Origin: Flammeovirgaceae bacterium
GTDB taxonomy: Bacteria; Bacteroidota; Bacteroidia; Cytophagales; Cyclobacteriaceae
Direction: 5' to 3'
Length of the DNA stretch: 52,867 bases
Assembly: GCA_013204595.1 (NCBI GenBank)
Contig: JABMNK010000044.1
Span: 1-52,867 of the forward strand
The position numbers and the translations under genes are program-made. Positions 8,247 through 16,880 of the stretch are shown here, in pieces (within the stretch, counting starts at the first letter, position 1; each line of letters begins with the position of its first letter). Below the pieces are notes generated by a model that saw only the letters and a program-made list of their open reading frames with translations, did not search any database and had not been told where the DNA came from.

Positions 8247-9250
8247 GCGTGTAAGAGCAAGGAATTTGATCGCTTATCCCCATTGGCCAAAGACTTAGTC
8301 CACGCCTCACAAGCCAACTCAATTTGCCCACTTGACTCATACACTTTTCCAATCATAAAATAAACCTCAGGAAGGTCTGCTTGCATCTCTAGGGTTTGAT
8401 TTAGATACCGTAAAGCTTGAGAGTAATCTTTTAATTTAAAAAAATAATACCCCTTATTGCGAAAGGCCCATGCGTTATCAGGACGTAACACAATGCTCTG
8501 GTTAATATCTGTGATTGCTTTTTGTAGTGAATCCATTTCCAATAACGTGAATCCTCTGTTGTTCAAAAAATAAGCATTGGTCGGAGCTAGCTGCAATGCT
8601 TTTTGAATGGCCTCATAGGCCAATTCCCATTCGTATAATTCAAGATATATTTGATTAAGCGTATTGTAGGCGTTGGCTTCTTCGGGATATTTTATCAAAA
8701 TTTCTTGAAGCGTTGCTGCTGCGCGTCGATGATTTTCTTGATAATAGTCGATAATTGCTAAATTGATCATGGCATGAGCATCTTCTGGGTTTTTTAATAG
8801 GACTTTTTCAAATGCCGCAATTGCTTTGTCATATTTCTTTTGAGTGGTAAAAATCAATCCTCTTGCACTCTGATAAAGCACTGAATCTTTGTGGGCTATT
8901 AGTTTTTCATAATCCCATAAACTTTTTTCTAGATTACCTATTTGCTCATAAGCCATCGCGCGATTATGGAGACAATCCCAATAATCGGGATTTATCAACA
9001 GCGCATGGTTATAGTCTTGAATTGCCTCATGAGGTCTATCAAACTCCAATTTAGCCACTCCCCTGTTGTTGTAGGCCTGTGCAAAATTAGCATCTAGTCC
9101 AATGGCATTGGTAAATAGCTGAATACTTTGCTCGTAGGCTTTATTTTCGAGCGCTTCATTGCCCCGTCCAAAAAAGAGAGCTCGCTTTTCTTGATCGCTT
9201 TCACAAGCCATGCAAGAAAAAATTAAAAGAAAAATAATATTTTTACTCAT
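8228..9250 (-). CDS. TPR-repeat lipoprotein
   Basis: A 340-residue protein with a lipoprotein-type signal (MSKNIIFLLIFSCMAC; lipid cysteine probably C16) and about eight tetratricopeptide repeats from residue 28 to the end, for example the 'A.aynNRGvaklefdrp.eAi.dynhAl.inP' and 'a.afrNKGyyffklkdysqAlryLnqtle' units. TPRs mediate protein-protein contacts; this one is predicted to be membrane-anchored facing the periplasm. A -7 box 13 bases upstream supports the ATG at 9250. No enzymatic domain is present; partner unknown. Confidence 0.85.
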   Translation of the reverse strand: MSKNIIFLLIFSCMACESDQEKRALFFGRGNEALENKAYEQSIQLFTNAIGLDANFAQAYNNRGVAKLEFDRPHEAIQDYNHALLINPDYWDCLHNRAMAYEQIGNLEKSLWDYEKLIAHKDSVLYQSARGLIFTTQKKYDKAIAAFEKVLLKNPEDAHAMINLAIIDYYQENHRRAAATLQEILIKYPEEANAYNTLNQIYLELYEWELAYEAIQKALQLAPTNAYFLNNRGFTLLEMDSLQKAITDINQSIVLRPDNAWAFRNKGYYFFKLKDYSQALRYLNQTLEMQADLPEVYFMIGKVYESSGQIELACEAWTKSLANGDKRSNSLLLHACLEKA

Positions 9251-9263
9251 AAAAAGGCCCTCA

Positions 9264-9271
9264 CAAAAATA
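9264..9271 (-). promoter_or_regulatory. TAnnTTTG -7 box ahead of the TPR gene
   Basis: Minus-strand TATTTTTG, an exact match to TAnnTTTG, 13 bases before the ATG at 9250. Confidence 0.45.
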
Positions 9272-9301
9272 GGAAGGCCAAAACAGTTCTGATCTCTTTT
9301 A

Positions 9302-9988
9302 TTAATATTTTTTTATCGAGCCCCCACTACTTGAATGAACATTTACTTTTAAAGGTTCCCCTCTGTACTTGATAGATCCTGCACTACTCGCATTCGCTTT
9401 CAATTCGTTATTAACTTTTAGAATCACACTACCGGCGCTACTCACATCAATGTCTACAATCTCAGAAATTAAATCGTGGGCGTCATAATCTCCCGCACTA
9501 CTTACATCTATCACTTGCTCCGCCGCATTGCCTCGTAACACCACCTTACCCGCACTTGAAACATCTACATCCAATACTTTTGTACTGATTTGTAAGTTCA
9601 CCTTGCCCGCGCTACTTACATCTATCTCTAAATTTTCAGTGGTTAACAAATCTAGAGAAGTTAACCTTCCTGCTGATGAAATGTCGATTTCTGAAAGCGA
9701 TTGATACGTGACCACCACCGTTACCTTCCCATTAACTCTACGCATATTTTTTTCAAATCTGACCGAAAGTCTGTCACCGAAAACTTCAGTAATCACATCC
9801 TCTAAATCTATGTTAGACCCTGAAACATCAACTACTGCTTTTAAATCTGATCCCTTTTTGATAGATACTGATATGCCTTGACTCACTGAAATTTGCGAAA
9901 AAGGGGTCAACGCTCTCACCTCTTCTTGGGCATAAGCTACCACACATACAGTAGCAAATATTGAATAAGTAATGAATTTTTTAATCAT
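9302..9988 (-). CDS. exported GIN-domain protein (DUF2807)
   Basis: A 228-residue protein with a signal peptide (residues 1-20, ending AYA-Q). The body is a GIN/DUF2807 domain of the 'head GIN' type: an N-terminal 'f..I.v.qgi.V.i..g' strand block and then regularly spaced turns reading DISSAG or DVSSAG at about residues 104, 125, 144, 163, 183 and 201, ending in SSSGGS. The roughly 20-residue period fits a parallel beta-helix with one Ser-Ser-Ala-Gly turn per coil. Family members are surface or periplasmic proteins of unknown function, often annotated as putative auto-transporter adhesins. It stands between a TPR lipoprotein and a thioredoxin-like gene. Confidence 0.85.
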   Translation of the reverse strand: MIKKFITYSIFATVCVVAYAQEEVRALTPFSQISVSQGISVSIKKGSDLKAVVDVSGSNIDLEDVITEVFGDRLSVRFEKNMRRVNGKVTVVVTYQSLSEIDISSAGRLTSLDLLTTENLEIDVSSAGKVNLQISTKVLDVDVSSAGKVVLRGNAAEQVIDVSSAGDYDAHDLISEIVDIDVSSAGSVILKVNNELKANASSAGSIKYRGEPLKVNVHSSSGGSIKKY

Positions 9989-10031
9989 AGCATTTATCTT
10001 TAAATTTCATCAAAGACCTTGCTACAGTAAA

Positions 10032-10057
10032 AAGGTTGCATCAAAGGGCGCTTTGAT
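10032..10057 (-). terminator. possible intrinsic terminator after the thioredoxin-like gene
   Basis: On the minus strand ATCAAAG-CGCC-CTTTGAT forms a 7-bp hairpin that includes the stop codon of the upstream gene, followed by gcaacc and five T. The loop is tight and the T-run is displaced, so the call is tentative. Confidence 0.3.
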
Positions 10058-10583
10058 AGGTTTTTTGGAATTCTTCCCAGGGCGTATTTTTGTACTTCCT
10101 CTCTCCCATATATTTCACTATAGTATCGAAGGTGGGTGCATCCAAATATCCTGGGACTGGCTGAATGATTTGAAATTCTTCATTCATAAAAACTGTAGTA
10201 GGATAGCTTAACTGATTTTTCGTCAATGCAGCGGCCAATTCATGATATCCCTTCCGGCCTGAGGGAATAAATTTAAAAGTATATCCGTTAAAATTCACTT
10301 CTTCTGATCCTTCTGCGTCGAACTTTACCGCATAAAATTTTTCATTCACATATTTAATGATTTCCGTTCGACTATAGGTGTCATTATCCATTTTTTTACA
10401 CCAACCACACCAATCCGTGTAAAGATCAATAATGATCATTCTTGGGTTTTTTTTATTCAGAGACACCGCTTCTTCAAAACTCACCCAATTAATTTCTTCA
10501 TTTAAATTAGGTGCTGTCGGTAGGCTCGCTGAGCAAAAAAAACCAACTATTAAGAATAAAATAAATGATCTTAAAAAATTCAT
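10041..10583 (-). CDS. thioredoxin-like protein with signal peptide
   Basis: A 180-residue exported protein (signal peptide FLRSFILFLIVGFFCSAS) with a thioredoxin-like domain holding the redox pair in DWCGWCKKMD. The segment WVSFEEAVSLNKKNPRMIII DLYTDWCGWC is typical of DUF255/thioredoxin_7-type periplasmic disulfide proteins in Bacteroidota, followed by the cis-proline region (SYPTTVF). The start is ATG 10583, because an exact TAnnTTTG box lies at 10589-10596; the longer frame to 10619 would run through that promoter. It probably handles thiol-disulfide exchange in the periplasm; the partner is unknown. Confidence 0.87.
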   Translation of the reverse strand: MNFLRSFILFLIVGFFCSASLPTAPNLNEEINWVSFEEAVSLNKKNPRMIIIDLYTDWCGWCKKMDNDTYSRTEIIKYVNEKFYAVKFDAEGSEEVNFNGYTFKFIPSGRKGYHELAAALTKNQLSYPTTVFMNEEFQIIQPVPGYLDAPTFDTIVKYMGERKYKNTPWEEFQKTYQSAL

Positions 10584-10588
10584 ATAGT

Positions 10589-10596
10589 CAAATTTA
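10589..10596 (-). promoter_or_regulatory. TAnnTTTG -7 box ahead of the thioredoxin-like gene
   Basis: Minus-strand TAAATTTG ends five bases before the ATG at 10583; this spacing implies a leaderless or nearly leaderless mRNA and decides the start codon. Confidence 0.5.
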
Positions 10597-10800
10597 ATCA
10601 ATCTGGCTTGAAAAACCATTATTCGAGAATAAGTTATGAGGCTCTCATGGAAAAGTCACTTTATTCAATTTCTCTGAGGAAATTAAAAAATTTAAGCAGA
10701 CCAAAAAATAACTAATTCATTGTATTTAAGTTACCTACTTAAAAAAGTTAGCCCCTATTGGCAAAGGATAAAAGTATAAAAAAAACATTAATTTGCTCCA

Positions 10801-11304
10801 ATGAAAGTAGGCCTTCTCTCAGACACTCATGGATTTTTAGATCCGAGTATTTTCTCGTACTTCAAAAACTGTGATGAGTTATGGCATGCTGGTGATATAG
10901 GCACTGTCGAATTATTTGAATCCCTCGAAAATTTCAAACCCTTAAGAGCAGTCTACGGAAATATAGATGGTCATGACCTTCGGATTCGAACAAAAGAAAT
11001 TGAAATGATTGCCTGTGGTGGAATGAAAATTCTGATGACACATATCGCAGGGAAACCACCCGCTTATACCAAAACCATCAAACAACTCCTAATTACTAAA
11101 AAACCTGACATCCTTATATGTGGTCATTCACATATCTTGAAAATAACCTTTGATAAAAAAAACAATCTTCTCTTTATTAATCCCGGAGCCGCCGGAAAAA
11201 ATGGGTTTCATCAAGTCAAGACTCTCATTAGATTTGAAATAGAAAATGACAAAATATTCAACATGGAGGTCATTGAAATTGGCCCAAGGGCCAAACAAAC
11301 GTGA
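10801..11304 (+). CDS. YfcE-like metallophosphoesterase
   Basis: A 167-residue calcineurin-like phosphoesterase. The metal-binding motifs occur in order: SDTHG (residues 7-11), HAGDIG, GNID, THIAG and CGHSHI, ending with the family's NPGAAG. This pattern matches the YfcE/MJ0936 group of small phosphodiesterases. The physiological substrate is unknown. A near-consensus -7 box (TTAATTTG, 10788-10795) ends five bases before the ATG. Convergent with the M28 peptidase gene; the two stop codons abut. Confidence 0.92.
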   Translation: MKVGLLSDTHGFLDPSIFSYFKNCDELWHAGDIGTVELFESLENFKPLRAVYGNIDGHDLRIRTKEIEMIACGGMKILMTHIAGKPPAYTKTIKQLLITKKPDILICGHSHILKITFDKKNNLLFINPGAAGKNGFHQVKTLIRFEIENDKIFNMEVIEIGPRAKQT

Positions 11305-12933
11305 TTAGTTTTTATTTCCTCGAAGGATCTTAAATTCTGAGCCCTCCTTCCATTTGGGCCAACTGGCATCATTGGCCAATTGCCAACCCAATTGATAATA
11401 AAGATCCCCATCTTGTTGGATCGCACCGAATTGCCATTCAGACTCAATAAATTCATCTGCTGGTCCATGGTATCTCTCGGCTTGATAATATTCGTATTTG
11501 GATCGGGTTAGGGCAGTTCCTCCATTGACCGCATCATAAGATGCGTAAGCAAAAAGAGAGGGTATTCCGATTTTAGCAAAGTTAAAATGATCCGATCTGA
11601 AAAAATAACCTTTACTCGGGTGTGGATCGGGATACACATAACGATCCTGTCGAATTGCTAGCTGCTCAGCTAGTTCCTCTAATTCTGACTGCCCATAGCC
11701 TATGATGGTTAGATCTTTCATTTTACCGTAGGCCGCAAGTCCATCAATATTGATCACAGCAACGGTTTTAGTAGGATCGAATATTGCATTATTGGCATAA
11801 AAAGCAGAGCCTAACAATCCCTGCTCCTCACCTGTCAATGCCAAAAAAACCACCGTCCGTTTTGGTGCCAACTGTAGTTTAAAAGCTTCCGCTAATGCAA
11901 GCAACATGGCCGTACCACTGGCATTGTCGTGAGCGCCATTGTATATTGAGTCATTATTGACCGGAAGTCCAATGCCTAAATGGTCCCAATGCGCACAATA
12001 AATAATTACTTCATCTGGATAATCTGTTCCCGCTATTTTGGCAATGACATTTTGAGAAACATCTTTTTTAATAACCAGGTCCATGTCAAACCAGATCCTT
12101 ACCGACAGATCAACAGGGCGAAAATTTCTTGTACCTGCCATGGTCATCTCTTGATTCATATCTTTTCCTGAAAATTGAAAAAATTTTCCTGCTGCTTGCT
12201 GAGTAATCCATCCTTGAATATTACAAGTCGGGAGTCTGTTAGGATCGTCCAAGGTTAAATTTGCGCTTGATCCTGAATTTTCGAGAACGGCCCATGGATA
12301 ACCGGCCGCCTCTGTTTCATGGATGATCATGATACCAGCCGCTCCTTGCCGAGCTGCCTCCTCAAACTTATAGGTCCACCTGCCATAATAAGTCATTTGG
12401 TCTCCCTTAAAAAATGTTGGATCGCCACTTTTAAATCCCGGATCGTTGATCATGACCAGAACAGTTTTTCCTTTGACATCGATACCTTCATAGTCGTCCC
12501 AATCATATTCAGGTGCCACGATTCCAAAACCGGCAAAAACAACTTCTGACGCATCTAGCGCTACCCGATCTTGATTTTGCTCAGTATTGCATACAAAATC
12601 AGATGAAAAGTCCAAATACAAGGTATCCACTCCATTTTTTATGATCATTTTGTCGGTTGGATATCGGGTCAATTCAAGCATCGGTACGGCTTGAAAAAAA
12701 CTTTCGTTATTACCTGGCAATAAACCCAATTGCTCAAATTGCGTTTTCAAATAGGCCACTGTCTTTGTTTCACCCAACGTAAAAGGCTTTCGACCTTGGA
12801 AGTCATCTGAGGCCAATATTTTAATGTGGCGAGCTACGGTCACGGTATCAATCCAATTATTTCGGTCATTTCTTGTAACGGGAGATTGACAAGAAAAAAT
12901 AATTAAAAGTCCAAAGTAGAATAACTGTTTCAT
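11305..12933 (-). CDS. M28-family zinc aminopeptidase lipoprotein with PA domain
   Basis: A 542-residue lipoprotein (lipobox LLIIFSC) combining an N-terminal helical part (SDDFQGRKPFTLGETKTVAY, typical of M28 peptidases), a protease-associated insert around residues 110-260, and the M28 catalytic domain. Zinc ligands and catalytic residues are visible: AHWDHLG (His, Asp), NDNASG-type segment AHDNASGTAMLLALAEAF, the catalytic Glu pair in ALTGEEQGLLGS, VINIDGL, and the late histidine in FRSDHFNF. These enzymes remove N-terminal residues from peptides; here it should act in the periplasm or at the outer membrane. Single gene, divergent from the M49 gene. Confidence 0.9.
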   Translation of the reverse strand: MKQLFYFGLLIIFSCQSPVTRNDRNNWIDTVTVARHIKILASDDFQGRKPFTLGETKTVAYLKTQFEQLGLLPGNNESFFQAVPMLELTRYPTDKMIIKNGVDTLYLDFSSDFVCNTEQNQDRVALDASEVVFAGFGIVAPEYDWDDYEGIDVKGKTVLVMINDPGFKSGDPTFFKGDQMTYYGRWTYKFEEAARQGAAGIMIIHETEAAGYPWAVLENSGSSANLTLDDPNRLPTCNIQGWITQQAAGKFFQFSGKDMNQEMTMAGTRNFRPVDLSVRIWFDMDLVIKKDVSQNVIAKIAGTDYPDEVIIYCAHWDHLGIGLPVNNDSIYNGAHDNASGTAMLLALAEAFKLQLAPKRTVVFLALTGEEQGLLGSAFYANNAIFDPTKTVAVINIDGLAAYGKMKDLTIIGYGQSELEELAEQLAIRQDRYVYPDPHPSKGYFFRSDHFNFAKIGIPSLFAYASYDAVNGGTALTRSKYEYYQAERYHGPADEFIESEWQFGAIQQDGDLYYQLGWQLANDASWPKWKEGSEFKILRGNKN

Positions 12934-13014
12934 GGATAATTTTAGTTGAAAGCGAAAGCTATGTGAAATTCTATTTAATTTGAGTCTTAATTCAAATTAG
13001 AAACAAAATTACAC

Positions 13015-14646
13015 ATGAAAAGAATTTGTCTCCTGCCGATTATCCTAATTTTTCTATCCGCGTGTACGCCTGAGGTTCAACCTGATGTTTCAACTCATCA
13101 AAATAATGACCCCCTCCTAAATAAGTACACCTCTTTCAAATTAACTTCAGATCTTTCTGATTTTAATGATTCTCAACGAACAATGATCTCAAAGCTCATT
13201 GATGCCGCCAAAATCATGGACACGCTGTTTTGGTATGAAGCATTTGGCAGCAAAGAAGACGCCTTAAATTTGGGGAACTCAGAGTCTTTGAGAGAATTTA
13301 TTACCATCAACTATGGCCCATGGGACCGACTCAATAATAATCAATCTTTTATATCCGCCAAAGGTAAAAAACCTGCAGGGGCAAATTTCTATCCTATTGA
13401 TATGACCAAAGAAGAATTTGAATCTTGGGAGATGGAAGAAAAAAAATCGCAATATACCTTCGTCAGAAGAGATGAAGACGGCAAGCTATTCACAATACCC
13501 TATCACATAATGTTTAGTGAACAAATACAAAAAGCATCAAATCTCTTGAGAGAATGTGCCTTACTTTCCGATGATGAAGGGTTCAGTCGGTATCTTTCTT
13601 TGAGAGCAGATGCCCTGTTAACAGATGAGTACCAAGCTTCTGACATTGCATGGATGGACATGAAGACCAACTCCATTGATGTGGTAATTGGCCCAATTGA
13701 GAACTACGAAGATGCCCTTTACAATTACAAGTCAGCACACGAGGCCTATGTGCTGATCAAAGACATGGAGTGGAGTGCTAAACTCGAGAAATACGTTGCC
13801 TATTTGCCAGAACTTCAAAAAGGAATTCCCGTATCAAATGCGTATAAGCAAGAGAAACCAGGTGCCAATGCAGACCTCAATGCCTATGACGTTGTTTATT
13901 ATGCTGGTGATTGCAACGCTGGGTCTAAAACCATCGCCATCAACTTACCCAATGACGAACAAGTGCAACTCGAAAAAGGCTCTCGTCGTTTACAATTAAA
14001 AAATGCCATGCGTGCCAAATATGAAAAAATACTTCTGCCAATAGCGGATGCTTTGATCGATCCTGCACAACGAGAATTAATTTCTTTTGACGCGTTTTTT
14101 GCAAACACCATGTTTCATGAAGTAGCACATGGCCTTGGGATAAAAAATACCATTAATGGGAAGGGTACTGTTAGAGAAGCCTTGAAAGAAAATTATTCTG
14201 CACTGGAAGAAGGCAAAGCAGATGTACTAGGGCTTTATATGATTACCCAACTCCAAGAAAAAGGAGAAATAAAGGAAGAAATGGAAACCTTTTATGTCAC
14301 CTTCATGGCAGGTATTTTTAGGTCAGTTCGTTTTGGGGCCTCTTCTGCTCACGGAAAGGCCAATATGCTGCGCTTTAATTTCTTTGAAGAACAGGGGGCA
14401 TTCACCAAAAATAGTGAAACAGGTTATTATCATGTGAATTTTGACAAGATGAAATTGGCTATGAATGCGCTTTCTGAAAAAATATTAAGCCTTCAAGGCG
14501 ATGGTAATTATGAGGGTGTTTCTGACTGGGTAGCTAATCAAGGAAGCATCAAATCCGACCTACAAGGTGACTTAGATCGATTGATTACTTTGGGCATACC
14601 TGTCGACATCATATTTGAACAAGGGGCAGAAGTTTTGGGACTATAA
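13015..14646 (+). CDS. M49-family (dipeptidyl-peptidase III-like) zinc peptidase lipoprotein
   Basis: A 543-residue lipoprotein (LIFLSAC). The zinc site is HEVAHGLG (H368, E369, H372) with the third ligand in EEGKADVLG (E398/E399), spaced as in peptidase family M49. Classical DPP III has HEXXGH, with one extra residue; this protein has plain HEXXH, as in the shorter bacterial M49-like branch. The regions GDCNAGSKTIAINLPND and the late 'GASSAHGKANMLRFNF' are also typical of that branch. Predicted role: periplasmic removal of dipeptides from oligopeptides, although members are poorly characterised. Followed 11 bases later by the nitroreductase-like gene. Confidence 0.83.
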   Translation: MKRICLLPIILIFLSACTPEVQPDVSTHQNNDPLLNKYTSFKLTSDLSDFNDSQRTMISKLIDAAKIMDTLFWYEAFGSKEDALNLGNSESLREFITINYGPWDRLNNNQSFISAKGKKPAGANFYPIDMTKEEFESWEMEEKKSQYTFVRRDEDGKLFTIPYHIMFSEQIQKASNLLRECALLSDDEGFSRYLSLRADALLTDEYQASDIAWMDMKTNSIDVVIGPIENYEDALYNYKSAHEAYVLIKDMEWSAKLEKYVAYLPELQKGIPVSNAYKQEKPGANADLNAYDVVYYAGDCNAGSKTIAINLPNDEQVQLEKGSRRLQLKNAMRAKYEKILLPIADALIDPAQRELISFDAFFANTMFHEVAHGLGIKNTINGKGTVREALKENYSALEEGKADVLGLYMITQLQEKGEIKEEMETFYVTFMAGIFRSVRFGASSAHGKANMLRFNFFEEQGAFTKNSETGYYHVNFDKMKLAMNALSEKILSLQGDGNYEGVSDWVANQGSIKSDLQGDLDRLITLGIPVDIIFEQGAEVLGL

Positions 14647-14657
14647 CATAACTATAG

Positions 14658-15338
14658 ATGGAGAAGATAAAAGAAATTAATGGGTTTAAGCACTTGCCCT
14701 TCAGCATAACTGAATATTCTCCTAAAGAACTCAAAGAAAAAGTAAATGATTTTTTTCAATTGATGAACGCCCGACGTACGGTACGAGATATTTCGAGTAG
14801 ACCCGTAAATAGGGAGGTGATCTCTCAATTAATGATGACCGCTTCTACTGCCCCTTCTGGGGCACATAAGCAACCTTGGGTTTTTTGTGCCATCGCTGAC
14901 CCCAAAGTCAAAAAATCAATCAGAAAAGCAGCAGAAGCCGAAGAAAAAGAAAGTTATGAAGGTAGAATGTCGCAACGTTGGTTGGAAGATCTCAAACCGA
15001 TCGCCACCACTTGGGAAAAGCCTTTTTTAGAAAATGCCCCTTGGCTGATTGTGGTTTTTAAAAAGATTTATGAATTAAATGACGATGACAAGCAAAATAA
15101 TTATTACGTCAATGAAAGTGTCGGGATCGCTTGTGGAATGCTCATAACGGCGATTCATAATGCAGGATTGGTCACCCTTACTCACACGCCTAGCCCAATG
15201 AATTTTTTAACAAAAATTTTGGATCGTCCAAAAAACGAACGACCCTTTTTGTTGCTCCCCATCGGATATGCATCCAAAGATGCCTATGTGCCCGATTTGA
15301 AAAGAAAGGAACTAGCAGATATTTCGATTTTCTACTAA
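14658..15338 (+). CDS. nitroreductase-family flavoprotein, iodotyrosine deiodinase-like
   Basis: A 226-residue FMN enzyme of the nitroreductase fold. FMN-binding motifs are RRTVRDISS (residues 39-47), TAPSGAHKQPW (64-74) and LPIGYA near the end. The sequence follows the iodotyrosine deiodinase (IYD) branch: E96 and Y100 (E-x3-Y) plus K121, 21 residues after the Tyr, occupy the positions of the Glu/Tyr/Lys triad that clamps the amino acid moiety of halotyrosine in human IYD (E157, Y161, K182). This suggests reductive dehalogenation of iodo- or bromotyrosine, known for some bacterial homologues. Context (M49 peptidase 11 bases upstream) would fit release of modified tyrosine from peptides; that link is inference. 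Confidence 0.85.
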   Translation: MEKIKEINGFKHLPFSITEYSPKELKEKVNDFFQLMNARRTVRDISSRPVNREVISQLMMTASTAPSGAHKQPWVFCAIADPKVKKSIRKAAEAEEKESYEGRMSQRWLEDLKPIATTWEKPFLENAPWLIVVFKKIYELNDDDKQNNYYVNESVGIACGMLITAIHNAGLVTLTHTPSPMNFLTKILDRPKNERPFLLLPIGYASKDAYVPDLKRKELADISIFY

Positions 15339-15372
15339 TTTGAGCTCAAATACTTAGTCAAAACGGGCTAAA

Positions 15373-16845
15373 CTACATGTCCGTAAAATGTCCGTTAGCA
15401 TACCTTCGACAGGCCATTGAATGCTTTAGCACCTCAGGTTTAAGAATTGATTTTTTCAACAACATGCGACAACATTCCTGAATACCTTCAATAATCGATG
15501 GATGAGGATGAATAAGCTCGGCCAATTGATCAATGCCCTTACCTTCAGAAATTAAGAGAGCTATGGCCTGAATCGCACTTGATGAGTGCTGACCAACCAC
15601 TCGCATGCCTAGTATTTTTGAATCATCGTCACTTATAATAATTTTAATAAATCCCTCAGTATTACGCATCGCAACTGCCCTAGGAATACAACTATAATCC
15701 AAGCTTGCCACGCGATAATTGAGCCCTTTTTGTTGCGCTTGCAACTCATTCATTCCTACTCCAGATACTTCCGGGGCCAAGAACATAATCGTTGAGATAT
15801 TTTCATAAGTCAGGGGTCTATCTGGTTTTCCGAAAATTCTCTCAATCGCATAACGACCTTCTAATTCTCCCACATTCACCAGAGAAATGTCAGCCGTAAT
15901 ATCCCCAACGGCATATATATTAGAAACGCTCGTCTGCGTAAGCTTATCGATAATGCCTCTATTGTCAAGATCTACACCTACTGAGGTATCTATAAGATTT
16001 TCATAATTGGGTATTCTACCTACCGAAATCAGTGCTTTCTCCACTTCAAAAACTTCCTCACGTCCGTCGTTATATTTCAAAGAATATTGCACTGCTTTAT
16101 TGATCACTTTCATCTCAACTAGCTGAGAATTTCGATGGATCAAAACACCCATTTTTTCTAAACTATTTTCTATCACTTTGACCACATCTTCATCTTCAAA
16201 TGGCAATATTCTATCTCCTTTGTCAATTAAATAAACTTTTGTATTACCGAAACCAGCAAAAATGGTAGCAAATTCACAACCAATGACTCCAGCACCCATG
16301 ATCACTATACTCTTTGGGAATTGAGTCATACTTCCCAGCCCATCACTGGTAAACACAGTCTCCTCATCAATTGGGAGATTGGCTAATTTTCGTGGTCTAC
16401 TTCCAGTTGCCAATATGATGTAATCCGTTTCGAGCAGCAATGTCTCATCCTTACCGACAACTTCGACTTGATTTTTTCCGATGACCTTAGCCGTGCCCTT
16501 GATGTATTCAAATAACTCCTGATCATAGACTTTATTAATGTCTTGCATATGATGGCTCAATTGTGAGACACGTCCGTCTAATGCTTGGTGTACTTCTTTT
16601 GAGATTTTTTCTAAATCGAAATCAAAATCTTTCGCATTCAAACTCGCACCATGACTTCTTAGCATAGCCGCTGACATTGAAATTTCCCATAACGTCTTAC
16701 TCCAAAGTGCTCCATTATGTATTCCCGCGCCACCCAATTGATCCTTCTCGATCAGTGCAACCCGCTTATTAAAATCTACGGCACGCATAGCTGCTGCATA
16801 TCCTGCGGGTCCCGCACCTATCACAATTACATCAAATTTTTTCAT
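15373..16845 (-). CDS. dihydrolipoamide dehydrogenase-like flavoprotein lacking the redox disulfide
   Basis: A 490-residue class-I pyridine nucleotide-disulfide oxidoreductase fold: FAD motif VIGAGPAGYAAA (9-19), NAD motif VIMGAGVIGCEFA, second FAD motif YAVGDIT, and the C-terminal dimer domain with HPHPSIIEGIQE. The segment that should read GGTCLNVGCIPSK is GGAGIHNGALWSK, so both redox cysteines are replaced (G41, A46). It therefore cannot run the usual dithiol chemistry; an FAD-only NAD(P)H-dependent role (transhydrogenase- or quinone reductase-like) is possible. It lies 35 bases after hisIE on the same strand and may be the last gene of the trp-his cluster. The FAD/NAD fold is certain; the function is not. 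Confidence 0.8.
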   Translation of the reverse strand: MKKFDVIVIGAGPAGYAAAMRAVDFNKRVALIEKDQLGGAGIHNGALWSKTLWEISMSAAMLRSHGASLNAKDFDFDLEKISKEVHQALDGRVSQLSHHMQDINKVYDQELFEYIKGTAKVIGKNQVEVVGKDETLLLETDYIILATGSRPRKLANLPIDEETVFTSDGLGSMTQFPKSIVIMGAGVIGCEFATIFAGFGNTKVYLIDKGDRILPFEDEDVVKVIENSLEKMGVLIHRNSQLVEMKVINKAVQYSLKYNDGREEVFEVEKALISVGRIPNYENLIDTSVGVDLDNRGIIDKLTQTSVSNIYAVGDITADISLVNVGELEGRYAIERIFGKPDRPLTYENISTIMFLAPEVSGVGMNELQAQQKGLNYRVASLDYSCIPRAVAMRNTEGFIKIIISDDDSKILGMRVVGQHSSSAIQAIALLISEGKGIDQLAELIHPHPSIIEGIQECCRMLLKKSILKPEVLKHSMACRRYANGHFTDM

Positions 16846-16880
16846 GACTACTAAAATGTTTGAACTTAAAACTAATGTTT

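Noticed and set aside
15338-15351. 14-bp palindrome ATTTGAGCTCAAAT between convergent genes
   Set aside because: No loop or T-tract, and no promoter nearby; too little evidence for an operator or terminator.
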